Of a stretch of 30,270 bases of DNA, positions 23,213 to 30,263 are shown one piece after another. The notes beneath the pieces were generated by a model. The model did no database searches, was not told where the DNA came from, and saw nothing but the letters and a program-made list of their open reading frames with translations. Position 1 is the stretch's first letter; the number at the start of each line of letters is the position of its first letter. Source of the DNA: UBA3910 sp964626065 (GTDB lineage: Bacteria > Bacillota > Limnochordia > Darwinibacteriales > Darwinibacteriaceae); the NCBI GenBank assembly GCA_964626065.1, contig CAZVDE010000021.1, forward strand, positions 1 to 30,270. Reading direction: 5' to 3'. The translations under genes and the position numbers were made by a program.

Positions 23213-23950
23213 CTAAACAGCCAGTAAAATGATAATGCCCGCCAACACACCCGCGAAGGCGCCCAGGCTGGCGGTACCGGGAAACCCAAGATTTTGCGCT
23301 TGGGGCAGCAGCTCGTGAAATACCAAAAACAGCATGGCACCCGCCGCAAAGCCCAATGCAAGGGCGAGTGCCGCGGGCGATAGATAACCGAACAGTCCCC
23401 CTAAAAAAGCCCCCAGGCCTGTGGGCAGCCCGGCCGCGATTGTCCACAGCACTACTTTCACCCTACTCTGACCCGCCCCAAGCAGGGGTGCCGCCATGGC
23501 CATGCCCTCCGGAATGTCATGGAGAGCTAGGGCAATGGCCAAGGATAGGCCCAGTTTTTCACCCGAGGCATACCCCGCCCCGATTGCCAGGCCTTCCGGC
23601 AGATTGTGCAGGGCTATGCCCAAACCGATTAGGATTCCGGTCTGCAGCAGGCGTTTCGTACCTCGAACCTCCGTTCCATGTTTGGCCAGGATGCGCCCCG
23701 CCGCGGCCAAAGCTAAGCCCCCTAAACCGATCCCCAGCAGGGTATGGGGGGTGGCCGCAGAACGAAAGGCTTCAGGCAGCAGGTCTTGGAAGATTACGGA
23801 TAGCATGACCCCGGCGGAAAAGGAAAGCAAAAAACAGAGTAATCTGCCCCGCGGCCGCCCCACAAGGGCAATAATGATGCCCCCTAAACCTGTGCCCAGG
23901 GTGCCTGCCACCGTTCCTGCGATTATCGCCCCGCTTAAAATACTTGCCAT
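23213..23950 (-). CDS. ZIP-family divalent metal transporter
   Basis: The 245-residue protein has eight membrane segments and the two ZIP metal-site motifs: HNLPEG (115-120) in TM4 and HDIPEG (144-149) in TM5, plus QDLLPEA in TM2 and FHELLPQ in TM7. It resembles the GufA/ZupT branch. ZIP proteins move Zn2+ or other divalent ions into the cytoplasm. The connecting loop is short (AKHGTEVRGTKR) and lacks a His cluster. GGAAGGAAAA lies upstream of the ATG. It is the first gene of the ZIP-flagellin-CDF run. An importer and an exporter in one run suggests metal homeostasis rather than simple uptake, but the direction and ion are inferred. Confidence 0.93.
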   Translation of the reverse strand: MASILSGAIIAGTVAGTLGTGLGGIIIALVGRPRGRLLCFLLSFSAGVMLSVIFQDLLPEAFRSAATPHTLLGIGLGGLALAAAGRILAKHGTEVRGTKRLLQTGILIGLGIALHNLPEGLAIGAGYASGEKLGLSLAIALALHDIPEGMAMAAPLLGAGQSRVKVVLWTIAAGLPTGLGAFLGGLFGYLSPAALALALGFAAGAMLFLVFHELLPQAQNLGFPGTASLGAFAGVLAGIIILLAV

Positions 23951-23989
23951 TATAGATTTTCCTTCCGCAAATTTTTTTGGCCAAAACTA

Positions 23990-24018
23990 TTGACATTAGA
24001 AATGCCACCCGTTACAAT
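23990..24018 (+). promoter_or_regulatory. SigmaA promoter of the XRE-cupin/pot operon
   Basis: TTGACA (23990-23995) and TACAAT (24013-24018) are separated by exactly 17 nt, a near-consensus sigmaA promoter. The transcription start would fall at about 24025, inside the repeat array described next. Confidence 0.88.
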
Positions 24019-24024
24019 ACACTT

Positions 24025-24052
24025 GTTTAGTAGTTCTAAACCCCAGGTTTAG
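24025..24052. promoter_or_regulatory. Three-half-site operator array
   Basis: GTTTAG (24025-24030), CTAAAC (24036-24041) and GTTTAG (24047-24052) alternate in direction with 5-nt spacers, so half-sites recur every 11 bp, about one helical turn. The flanking TAG also repeats (GTTTAGTAG twice). The array begins 7 nt after the -10 of the operon promoter and ends 32 nt before the regulator's start. It is a good candidate for autoregulation by the XRE-cupin protein. Confidence 0.7.
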
Positions 24053-24083
24053 TAGCATGAAACAACAGAGAAGGGGGATGGCG

Positions 24084-24623
24084 ATGAAAATCGGCGAAAA
24101 AATTAGACGTTTACGCATGCAGCACAATCTGACCCAAGAAGAGCTGGCGGACCGCTGTGAACTATCAAAGGGTTTTATTTCGCAGGTGGAAAGGGAACTT
24201 ACTTCACCGTCCATTGCCACCCTAGTTGATATCCTAGAGTCGCTGGGTACCAACTTGTCAGATTTCTTTAACGACGCGCCGCCCGAGAAAATAGTTTTTA
24301 CTAAAGATGATGTGGCGGTGAAGAGCTATCCGAAACTTCAAAGCGAAGTGCAGTGGATAGTGCCCAGCGCCCAAAAAAATGTGATGGAACCAATTATTGT
24401 GCGTTTAGAGCCGGATGGAGAAACCGTTTTTGATCACCCCCATGATGGGGAGGAGTTCGGTTATGTGCTGAAGGGCCAAATCTTTCTGCATATGGGGGCC
24501 AAAAAGATGCGGGTGCGAACGGGCGAATCCTTTTATTTTGCCGCCAAAGCGGGTCATTTTATCAGCAACGCGGGGAAACGCACAGCCAGCGTTTTGTGGG
24601 TTTCAACACCCCCGAGCTTTTAA
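24084..24623 (+). CDS. XRE-family regulator with C-terminal cupin domain (PuuR-like)
   Basis: The 179-residue protein has an N-terminal XRE helix-turn-helix (residues 1-62; RRLRMQHNLTQEELA and SKGFISQVERELTSPSI) and a C-terminal cupin (about 100-178). The cupin has the His-x-His...Glu metal-type motif in HPHDGEEFGYVLKG and ends VLWVSTPPSF. Regulators of this build (PuuR class) often govern polyamine or amino-acid transport genes and bind a small effector in the cupin. ATG 24084 has AAGGGG 7 nt upstream; ATG 24078 and 24057 are in frame but badly spaced. It precedes potA by 21 nt in one transcription unit, so it is probably a polyamine-responsive autoregulator. Effector identity is inferred. 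Confidence 0.92.
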   Translation: MKIGEKIRRLRMQHNLTQEELADRCELSKGFISQVERELTSPSIATLVDILESLGTNLSDFFNDAPPEKIVFTKDDVAVKSYPKLQSEVQWIVPSAQKNVMEPIIVRLEPDGETVFDHPHDGEEFGYVLKGQIFLHMGAKKMRVRTGESFYFAAKAGHFISNAGKRTASVLWVSTPPSF

Positions 24624-24644
24624 CAGCCGAAAGGAGGAAAACAG

Positions 24645-25694
24645 ATGACCGGGAACATTGTTCAGCTGCTGGGAGTATCGAAATTATACGATGAAACGGT
24701 TGCCCTGGGCGGGATTGACTTAAGCATTAAAAAGAATGAATTCGTGACGCTGCTGGGCCCTAGCGGCTGCGGTAAAACTACTACACTGCGTTTAATTGGT
24801 GGGTTTGAAGCGCCCACAGCGGGGACTATTTTGTTTGAGGGCAAGGATATTGGCAATGTTCCCTCCCATAAACGGCGTGTTAATACCGTTTTTCAGCGCT
24901 ATGCCCTGTTTTCTCACCTCGATGTATTCGAAAACATTGCCTTCGGGCTGCGTATCAAAAAACTGGATGAGGCGGAAATCCGTGCCAAAGTTGGTAAAAT
25001 GCTTGAATTAGTCAATTTGCAAGGTTTTGAAAAGCGCGATGTCAATTCATTAAGCGGCGGGCAGCAGCAGAGAGTGGCGATAGCCAGGGCGTTAGTTAAT
25101 GAGCCGGAAGTGCTCTTGCTGGATGAACCCTTGGCCGCTCTTGATTTGAAATTGCGCAAAGAGATGCAGCATGAGTTAAAAAACATGCAAAAACAGCTGG
25201 GCATCACCTTTGTTTATGTCACCCACGATCAAGAAGAGGCTTTGTCAATGTCCGATACCGTTGTGGTGATGCAGGACGGCGAGATTCAGCAGATCGGCAC
25301 TCCTGAAATGATTTACAACGAACCTACGAACGCTTTTGTAGCTGACTTTATCGGCGAAAGCAATATTGTGGATGGGATTATGCGCCAAGATTATCTGGTG
25401 GATTTCGGCGGCGCCCGCTTTGAATGTGCGGATGCCGGGTTTGAAAAAGATGAATCGGTTGATGTGGTGATTCGGCCGGAAGACCTGGCTTTAATTCCGG
25501 TCCAACAGGCTAAATTAAAGGGCACTGTGCGCTCCATCACCTTCTTGGGCGTTCATTACGAAATGTTCGTTGACGCCGCGGACGGAACCTCTTGGCTCGT
25601 GCACAGTACGCTTATGAAGCCCGTTGGCAGCGAAGTGGGCCTTGATCTGGAGCCGATGGATATTCATATCATGAGAAAGGTGGGCGGGCAATGA
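24645..25694 (+). CDS. potA: Spermidine/putrescine ABC transporter ATP-binding protein PotA
   Basis: The 349-residue ABC ATPase has Walker A GPSGCGKT (38-45), Q-loop Gln84 (VFQRYALF, with Arg where Asn or Ser is usual), signature LSGGQQQRVAIARA (136-149), Walker B LLLDEP (157-162), D-loop LAALD and H-loop THDQEEAL. A TOBE-type regulatory domain follows (about 240-349). It powers the PotBC permease. AAAGGAGG lies 7 nt upstream of the ATG. Its TGA overlaps the potB ATG (ATGA), so the two are translationally coupled. Assignment to polyamines rather than other MOI-class substrates rests on PotA-like sequence and on the PotD-like binding protein in the same operon. Confidence 0.95.
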   Translation: MTGNIVQLLGVSKLYDETVALGGIDLSIKKNEFVTLLGPSGCGKTTTLRLIGGFEAPTAGTILFEGKDIGNVPSHKRRVNTVFQRYALFSHLDVFENIAFGLRIKKLDEAEIRAKVGKMLELVNLQGFEKRDVNSLSGGQQQRVAIARALVNEPEVLLLDEPLAALDLKLRKEMQHELKNMQKQLGITFVYVTHDQEEALSMSDTVVVMQDGEIQQIGTPEMIYNEPTNAFVADFIGESNIVDGIMRQDYLVDFGGARFECADAGFEKDESVDVVIRPEDLALIPVQQAKLKGTVRSITFLGVHYEMFVDAADGTSWLVHSTLMKPVGSEVGLDLEPMDIHIMRKVGGQ

Positions 25695-26515
25695 GGCGTT
25701 CTTTTACCATGGCACCGTATTTAGTCTGGATGGCATTGTTTATCATTGTCCCCATGTTTTTAGTTGTCTATTACGCCTTTACAGTCTCGACTCAGGCGGG
25801 CACTGCGCTGAGTCTGGCTAATTTCGGCCGTTTTTTTGAGCCTATTTACCTGCGGGTTTTATGGCGTTCACTTAACCTGGCCCTGATCAGTACGCTGATC
25901 TGCCTGCTCGTGGGCTATCCCGCGGCCATGATCATGGTTAGCAATGCTTTTAGCCGCGGCAGCGCTTTAATTTTATTGTTTGTAGTACCGATGTGGATGA
26001 ATTTCCTGCTCCGTACCTATGCCTGGCTTGCCATATTGGAGCGTAACGGCTTTTTGAATGTGCTTTTGGCCCGTCTTAACCTGCCGCAGCTGAATATTCT
26101 ATACACTAATGCAGCGGTTGTGCTGGGTATGGTCTATAATTTCCTGCCCTTTATGGTTCTGCCCATCTACTCTGTGTTAAGTAAAATCGATCGCGGCGTG
26201 ATTGAGGCCGCGGGTGATTTGGGGGCTAATTCGCTCCAGGTTTTCACCCGAGTGGTGTTTCCCCTGAGCATGCCGGGGGTTGTTTCCGGGATAACAATGG
26301 TATTCATGCCCGCTTTAACAACCTTCGTCATTTCTCGCTTGCTGGGAGGAGGCCAGTTTACGCTGATTGGCAATTTGATCGAACAGCAGTTTTTAGTAGT
26401 GGGCGACTGGGGATTCGGCTCTGCCATTTCGGTGGTGATGATTATCCTTATTCTGCTCAGCATGGCAATTATGTCCTTTTTCGAGGGCGAGGAAAGGGAG
26501 GCGACACTGTGGTAA
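25691..26515 (+). CDS. potB: Spermidine/putrescine ABC transporter permease PotB
   Basis: The 274-residue protein has six membrane segments. The first follows the N-terminus directly (APYLVWMALFIIVPMFLVVYYAF), and the EAA-type coupling motif is seen in EAAGDLGANSLQVFTRVVFP (about 174-193), which contacts PotA. MWMNFLLRTYAWLAI is characteristic of PotB. Start and stop codons interlock with the neighbours: 4-nt overlap with potA, 7-nt overlap with potC. It forms one half of the polyamine channel. Confidence 0.94.
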   Translation: MRRSFTMAPYLVWMALFIIVPMFLVVYYAFTVSTQAGTALSLANFGRFFEPIYLRVLWRSLNLALISTLICLLVGYPAAMIMVSNAFSRGSALILLFVVPMWMNFLLRTYAWLAILERNGFLNVLLARLNLPQLNILYTNAAVVLGMVYNFLPFMVLPIYSVLSKIDRGVIEAAGDLGANSLQVFTRVVFPLSMPGVVSGITMVFMPALTTFVISRLLGGGQFTLIGNLIEQQFLVVGDWGFGSAISVVMIILILLSMAIMSFFEGEEREATLW

Positions 26516-27360
26516 AATTTCTGAAACGCTCCTATATCTATTTGATTTTCGTCTTTCTTTACCTGCCTATTGTGGTCTTGATGGCCTACTCTTTCAATGC
26601 CTCGCGCTCTAGGGGTGTTTGGGGGGGCTTTACCCTTGATTGGTATGCGGAGCTGTTTCGCGATCGGGTGATTATGAGCTCGCTCTATTCCACGCTGATT
26701 ATCGGCTTCAGCTCTGCCGTAATCGCGACAATAATCGGAACGATGGCCGCAATCGGTATTCATAACTCTCGGGGCTGGCGCAGGAAGTTGATTATGAACA
26801 TCACCTATATTCCGGTCCTTAACCCGGAAATAGTCACGGCAATTTCCCTGATGATCCTGTTTGTGTTTGCTAAGATGCGCCTGGGATATGTAACTCTTTT
26901 GCTGGCCCACATCACATTCAACATTCCTTACGTAATTTTGTCGGTCTTGCCCAAATTGCGCCAGCTGAACAAGCATTTGTACGAAGCGGCTTTGGATCTG
27001 GGGGCAACACCCATGCAGGCCATGTGGAAGGTAATTATCCCCGAGATCATGCCCGGGATTATCACCGGGCTTTTATTGGCGTTTACGCTCTCCATCGATG
27101 ATTTTGTCATCAGCTTTTTTACCACCGGCTCGGGGGTCTCTACTCTGTCAATCACAATTTTCTCCATGTCCAGGCAGGGTATTAAACCTAAAATCAACGC
27201 CTTGTCGACTATTATGTTTGCTTTCGTGTTGATGCTGTTGATTATTGTGAATGTCCGACAGGCACGGGAACAAAAAAAGGAAAGGAATGGTAGGCATGGT
27301 TCGAAAAAACAAATTGGTTCTTATGCTTCTGGGTTTAATGACGCTCAGCTTAATCCTTAG
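26509..27360 (+). CDS. potC: Spermidine/putrescine ABC transporter permease PotC
   Basis: The 283-residue permease starts with GTG; GGGAGG lies 8 nt upstream. Features are YLIFVFLYLPIVVLMAYSFN (TM1), an EAA motif EAALDLGATPMQAMWKVIIP and DDFVISFFTTGSG, typical of PotC. Known PotC proteins are about 260 residues; the last 20 or so residues here (after REQKKERN) look unlike the family, and the segment overlaps the potD start by 65 nt in another frame. The tail may be a natural run-on after loss of an earlier stop, or a sequencing frameshift. Confidence 0.93.
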   Translation: MVKFLKRSYIYLIFVFLYLPIVVLMAYSFNASRSRGVWGGFTLDWYAELFRDRVIMSSLYSTLIIGFSSAVIATIIGTMAAIGIHNSRGWRRKLIMNITYIPVLNPEIVTAISLMILFVFAKMRLGYVTLLLAHITFNIPYVILSVLPKLRQLNKHLYEAALDLGATPMQAMWKVIIPEIMPGIITGLLLAFTLSIDDFVISFFTTGSGVSTLSITIFSMSRQGIKPKINALSTIMFAFVLMLLIIVNVRQAREQKKERNGRHGSKKQIGSYASGFNDAQLNP

Positions 27361-28339
27361 CGGCTGCAGGCAAGCTAAACCGACACTTTATGTTTATAAC
27401 TGGGGAGATTATATTGATGAGGACATTTTGGACGAATTTGAAAAAGAAACGGGCATGAAGATCGTATACGACACTTTTGCCACAAACGAGGATATGTATG
27501 TGAAAATCAAATCGGGGGGAAGCACCTACGATATCATTTTCCCTTCAGACTATATGCTCACCAGGATGCGGGAAGAGGGCATGCTGGAGAAGATTGATCT
27601 GAGCAAGATTCCCAATCACAAAAATATTGAGTCTCGATTTATGAATACGGACTATGATCGGGGCAATGAATATTCACTACCCTATATGTGGGGAACGATG
27701 GGGATTTTGTACAACACCACCATGGTGGATGAAGAAGTTACGAGCTGGGAAATTCTGTGGGATCCTAAATACAGCAAGAATATTTTGATGCTGGACAGCC
27801 AAAGGGACTCCATCGGGGCCGCCCTGCTGCTTTTGGGCCACGATCTCAACACGCTGGATCCCAATGAACTTGCGGAAGCGGGCCAGCTGCTCAAGGAACA
27901 GAAACCCCTTGTCTTGGCCTATGTTGTAGACGAGGGCAAAGATAAAATGGTGGCGGGCGAGGCCGCTTTGGCGCTTGTTTGGTCAGGTGAGGCGGCCTTT
28001 GCCCGCAATGAAAATTCGGATTTGGCATACGCTATTCCGCGTGAAGGTACTAACATCTGGTACGATGCTATGGCCATCCCCAAAGGGGCTAAGAACGCAG
28101 ATGGGGCTCACAAATTCATGGATTTTCTGAACCGGGCCGATATTGCCTTTCGCAATGCTGATTACACCGGCTACGCTACGCCCAACGGCCCCGCCCGGGC
28201 CATGCTCGATCCGGACATCAGCAATGACCGCGCTATCTATCCGGAAGAAGAGGATCTGATCAACGCCCAGGTGTTTGTTAATCTCGGACAGACTCTAAAA
28301 GACTACGATCGTATCTGGACAGAGGTGAAAGCACACTAA
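27296..28339 (+). CDS. potD: Spermidine/putrescine-binding lipoprotein PotD
   Basis: The protein is about 347 residues and has a lipoprotein signal peptide (MVRKNKLVLMLLGLMTLSLI, then LSGC lipobox). The mature part starts TLYVYNWGDYI, the first strand of PotD/PotF with the ligand-stacking Trp. Other binding-site segments are FPSDYMLTRM, VWSGEAAFA and NIWYDAMAIPKGAKN (Trp and acidic residues that hold the amines). It delivers polyamines to PotBC. ATG 27296 has AAAGGA about 9 nt upstream; ATG 27287 is an equally possible start with three more residues. The whole signal peptide is encoded within the 3' end of potC. A terminator follows at 28360. Confidence 0.94.
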   Translation: MVRKNKLVLMLLGLMTLSLILSGCRQAKPTLYVYNWGDYIDEDILDEFEKETGMKIVYDTFATNEDMYVKIKSGGSTYDIIFPSDYMLTRMREEGMLEKIDLSKIPNHKNIESRFMNTDYDRGNEYSLPYMWGTMGILYNTTMVDEEVTSWEILWDPKYSKNILMLDSQRDSIGAALLLLGHDLNTLDPNELAEAGQLLKEQKPLVLAYVVDEGKDKMVAGEAALALVWSGEAAFARNENSDLAYAIPREGTNIWYDAMAIPKGAKNADGAHKFMDFLNRADIAFRNADYTGYATPNGPARAMLDPDISNDRAIYPEEEDLINAQVFVNLGQTLKDYDRIWTEVKAH

Positions 28340-28359
28340 TCTGTTTAATGAATGTAATC

Positions 28360-28402
28360 AGAGGTGTTCTGCACAAAATATATTTGCAGGCACCTCTTTT
28401 TT
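28360..28402 (+). terminator. Terminator of the pot operon
   Basis: AGAGGTG (28360-28366) pairs with CACCTCT (28391-28397). An inner CTGC/GCAG pair (28369-28372, 28386-28389) extends the stem, and five further T follow. Confidence 0.85.
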
Positions 28403-28417
28403 CTTGCGGAAAAAAAT

Positions 28418-28425
28418 GGTATAAT
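28418..28425 (+). promoter_or_regulatory. Extended -10 promoter of the WrbA-like gene
   Basis: A consensus TATAAT (28420-28425) is preceded by TGG in the extended -10 position, about 80 nt upstream of the start codon. No recognisable -35 lies 16-18 nt upstream, where the pot terminator T-tract falls. Confidence 0.6.
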
Positions 28426-28505
28426 AAATACGAAGTGTAAAACTAATTATTTGTCGTTTGGTTTACCTAGCGGCCGGTGAGACTAACGACGAAAGGGGGA
28501 TAATA

Positions 28506-29141
28506 ATGACGGTCAAATTGGCGGTTATTTACTATAGTTCGACGGGCACAAACTATCGGCTCGCACAGTGGGCACGGGAAGGCGTGGTTTCATCCGCGGT
28601 GCAGCCGGCGGAGGTGAGGGTGCTGAAGGTGCCTGAGTTAGCCCCGCAGCAGGCAATAGATTCGAACCCGGCCTGGAAACGCCATGCGGAAGAAACTCGG
28701 GATGTGCCTGTGGCTACTCTTGCCGATCTTGATTGGGCGGATGCTTACATTTTCAGTTCGCCCAGCCGCTATGGGCAGATGGCATCGCAGCTGAAGCAAT
28801 TTTTGGATACGACGGGCGGTATGTGGGCGAGGGGGCAGTTGGCTCACAAAGTTGTCAGCGCCATGACCTCAGCGCAAAACACGCATGGGGGCCAAGAAAG
28901 CACGATTCTTTCCATCTATGCCGCGGTGCACACCTGGGGTGCCATTGTGGCCGCGCCGGGCGCTAACCACCCCTCTATGGCCGCGGTGGGGGGTAATCCT
29001 TTTGGTGTGAGTGTGACGGTAAAGCGTTTCGACGAGCTAGCGCCGGCGATAGAAGAAGCGGTCAAGTATCAGGCCCGGCGTACTGTGGCCATCGCGCAAT
29101 GGGTTAAGCGGGGCCTTAAGGAAAAAATGGATGGAGTATAA
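28506..29141 (+). CDS. WrbA-type flavodoxin-fold NAD(P)H:quinone oxidoreductase
   Basis: The 211-residue protein has the FMN phosphate-binding loop YYSSTGTNYRLA near the start, SPSRYGQMASQLKQFLDTTG followed by GMWARGQLAHKV in the middle (a close WrbA signature), and TSAQNTHGGQESTILS lining the flavin. WrbA proteins reduce quinones by two electrons with NAD(P)H and FMN, usually under oxidative stress. ATG 28506 has AAAGGGGG 7 nt upstream; an upstream in-frame extension to 28458 lacks a ribosome site. It is monocistronic, between the pot terminator and the hairpin at 29144. Confidence 0.92.
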   Translation: MTVKLAVIYYSSTGTNYRLAQWAREGVVSSAVQPAEVRVLKVPELAPQQAIDSNPAWKRHAEETRDVPVATLADLDWADAYIFSSPSRYGQMASQLKQFLDTTGGMWARGQLAHKVVSAMTSAQNTHGGQESTILSIYAAVHTWGAIVAAPGANHPSMAAVGGNPFGVSVTVKRFDELAPAIEEAVKYQARRTVAIAQWVKRGLKEKMDGV

Positions 29142-29143
29142 GA

Positions 29144-29170
29144 AAAGCGGCTGAAACCAGCCGCTTTCCG
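29144..29170. terminator. Bidirectional terminator between convergent genes
   Basis: AAAGCGGCTG (29144-29153) and CAGCCGCTTT (29158-29167) form a perfect 10-bp stem with an AAAC loop. The minus-strand tail (TTTTCTTAT) is the more T-rich. Confidence 0.88.
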
Positions 29171-29171
29171 G

Positions 29172-29696
29172 TTATTCTCGGATGCGACTTTCCTTTTTTA
29201 ACTTGTAATAGCGCCTGCCGTAGCCGATCAGGGGGATGGCTAAAATTGCGAAGACTACGAAGTTGGGAATACCGGTGAAATAAATCTTTTCGTCTAAAGG
29301 TGCGAAATGAATTGCCCCGGTCAGCAGATTGATTCCGGCAATAACCCCCAGCAGCTGCAGTACCCGTTTGTAGTGGGCCAGGCGGGACGCTTTGTCCGAA
29401 AAAAGATCAAAGGGCCCATCTTCTCTTTTTTTACGCAAATACACCCAGCGCAGGCTGCTGGCCACCACTTCTATTCCCGATTCGGCGAGGAATTCCAAGT
29501 AGGCGGCACCCTCCGGATGGCCCGGCATATATTGCAAAAGTTCGATGCGATAAACATACGCACCGGGGCTGCCTTTCTCAAAAAGATAGCGGCCAAAAAA
29601 GAAATCCACGCAGTGCAGGCCTTTGGCCGCCATTTTGTTCAGCCAAGCCTCCTCCTTTTCGTAACTTAAGAATAACCTATAGACTTTATGCTTCAT
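29172..29696 (-). CDS. DUF2812 membrane protein
   Basis: The 174-residue protein starts KHKVYRLFLSYEKEEAWLNK, followed by MAAKGLHC, the characteristic DUF2812 opening (E-x-E-x-WLN-x-M-A-x-x-G). A beta-rich part with YVYRIELLQY follows, then two C-terminal membrane segments (about 115-132 and 142-160) and a basic tail. Function of the family is unknown; DUF2812 genes are regularly found directly behind PadR regulators, as here. ATG 29696 has GAGGAGG about 8 nt upstream and overlaps the PadR gene by 11 nt, so its translation is coupled to the regulator. It is likely the target or partner of the PadR circuit. Confidence 0.85.
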   Translation of the reverse strand: MKHKVYRLFLSYEKEEAWLNKMAAKGLHCVDFFFGRYLFEKGSPGAYVYRIELLQYMPGHPEGAAYLEFLAESGIEVVASSLRWVYLRKKREDGPFDLFSDKASRLAHYKRVLQLLGVIAGINLLTGAIHFAPLDEKIYFTGIPNFVVFAILAIPLIGYGRRYYKLKKESRIRE

Positions 29697-30018
29697 CGTG
29701 TTTCCTCCTCGCTGTTTGAGCATGATCCAGCAGCTCCTGCAGGCGTTCTAATTCAATTTGAAAAATGCGTCCGCCTAATTCGGTGATTTTATACTCTTTG
29801 CGGCGTGAATCATGACCATCGGGAAGCGCTTGAATCCAACCCTTTTCCACCAATGTAGCCAGTGCCCCGTACAGTGTTCCCGGGCCCAAAACGACTCGCT
29901 CAGCCGTCAAGTCCTGCACTAATTGCATTATGCCATAACCGTGCAGCGGCCGGTGCAGAGCCAAAAGGATATAAAAAACAGCCTCTGTCAACGCTCCTTG
30001 TTCTTCCGGCATATTCAT
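29686..30018 (-). CDS. PadR-family transcriptional regulator
   Basis: The 110-residue protein matches the short PadR form. The winged helix spans about residues 10-90: EAVFYILLALHRPLHGYGIM, GPGTLYGALATLVEKGWI and KEYKITELG (wing), followed by a C-terminal dimerisation helix (IELERLQELLDHAQ). PadR regulators typically repress a small operon and respond to envelope stress or small molecules. AGAGGAAC precedes the ATG. Its promoter at 30082-30111 contains an inverted repeat that it could bind, giving autoregulation together with the overlapping DUF2812 gene. Confidence 0.93.
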   Translation of the reverse strand: MNMPEEQGALTEAVFYILLALHRPLHGYGIMQLVQDLTAERVVLGPGTLYGALATLVEKGWIQALPDGHDSRRKEYKITELGGRIFQIELERLQELLDHAQTARRKHDEA

Positions 30019-30081
30019 GTTCCTCTCATCATATTTCGCAGGCTGATGTAACGTGTAACGATATAACAGCTTACGTAGTAT

Positions 30082-30111
30082 AATATATCAGCCTCCGATA
30101 TACGTTGTCAA
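30082..30111 (-). promoter_or_regulatory. PadR promoter with embedded inverted repeat
   Basis: On the minus strand TTGACA (30106-30111) and TATATT (30082-30087) are 18 nt apart. TATATC (30084-30089) and GATATA (30097-30102) form a perfect 6-nt inverted repeat with a 7-nt spacer that covers the region between -35 and -10. A regulator bound there would block RNA polymerase. Confidence 0.65.
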
Positions 30112-30263
30112 GGACAAAGCGTAAATTTTAATCGTTAAATTTAATGAGTGGCTGTCCTTATTCGGGTACTAAGCAGAATAGTGTCCCTATTAAAGGAAAT
30201 ACCACAACAAAAATGAATCGGGTGGCGAAATATATACTTACTAGGAAGAGAGAAGGTGGGGCG
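30112..30263. other. Right-end intergenic region
   Basis: This AT-rich stretch of about 150 nt lies between the PadR promoter and a possible gene start at the edge. I see no RNA gene, terminator or complete open frame in it. Confidence 0.5.

Noticed and set aside
26167..26976. Long open frame antisense to potB/potC
   Set aside because: It lies wholly opposite two clearly conserved permease genes and its composition (Gln, His, Asp rich, low hydrophobic order) is that of an antisense shadow. No ribosome site or family resemblance is seen.
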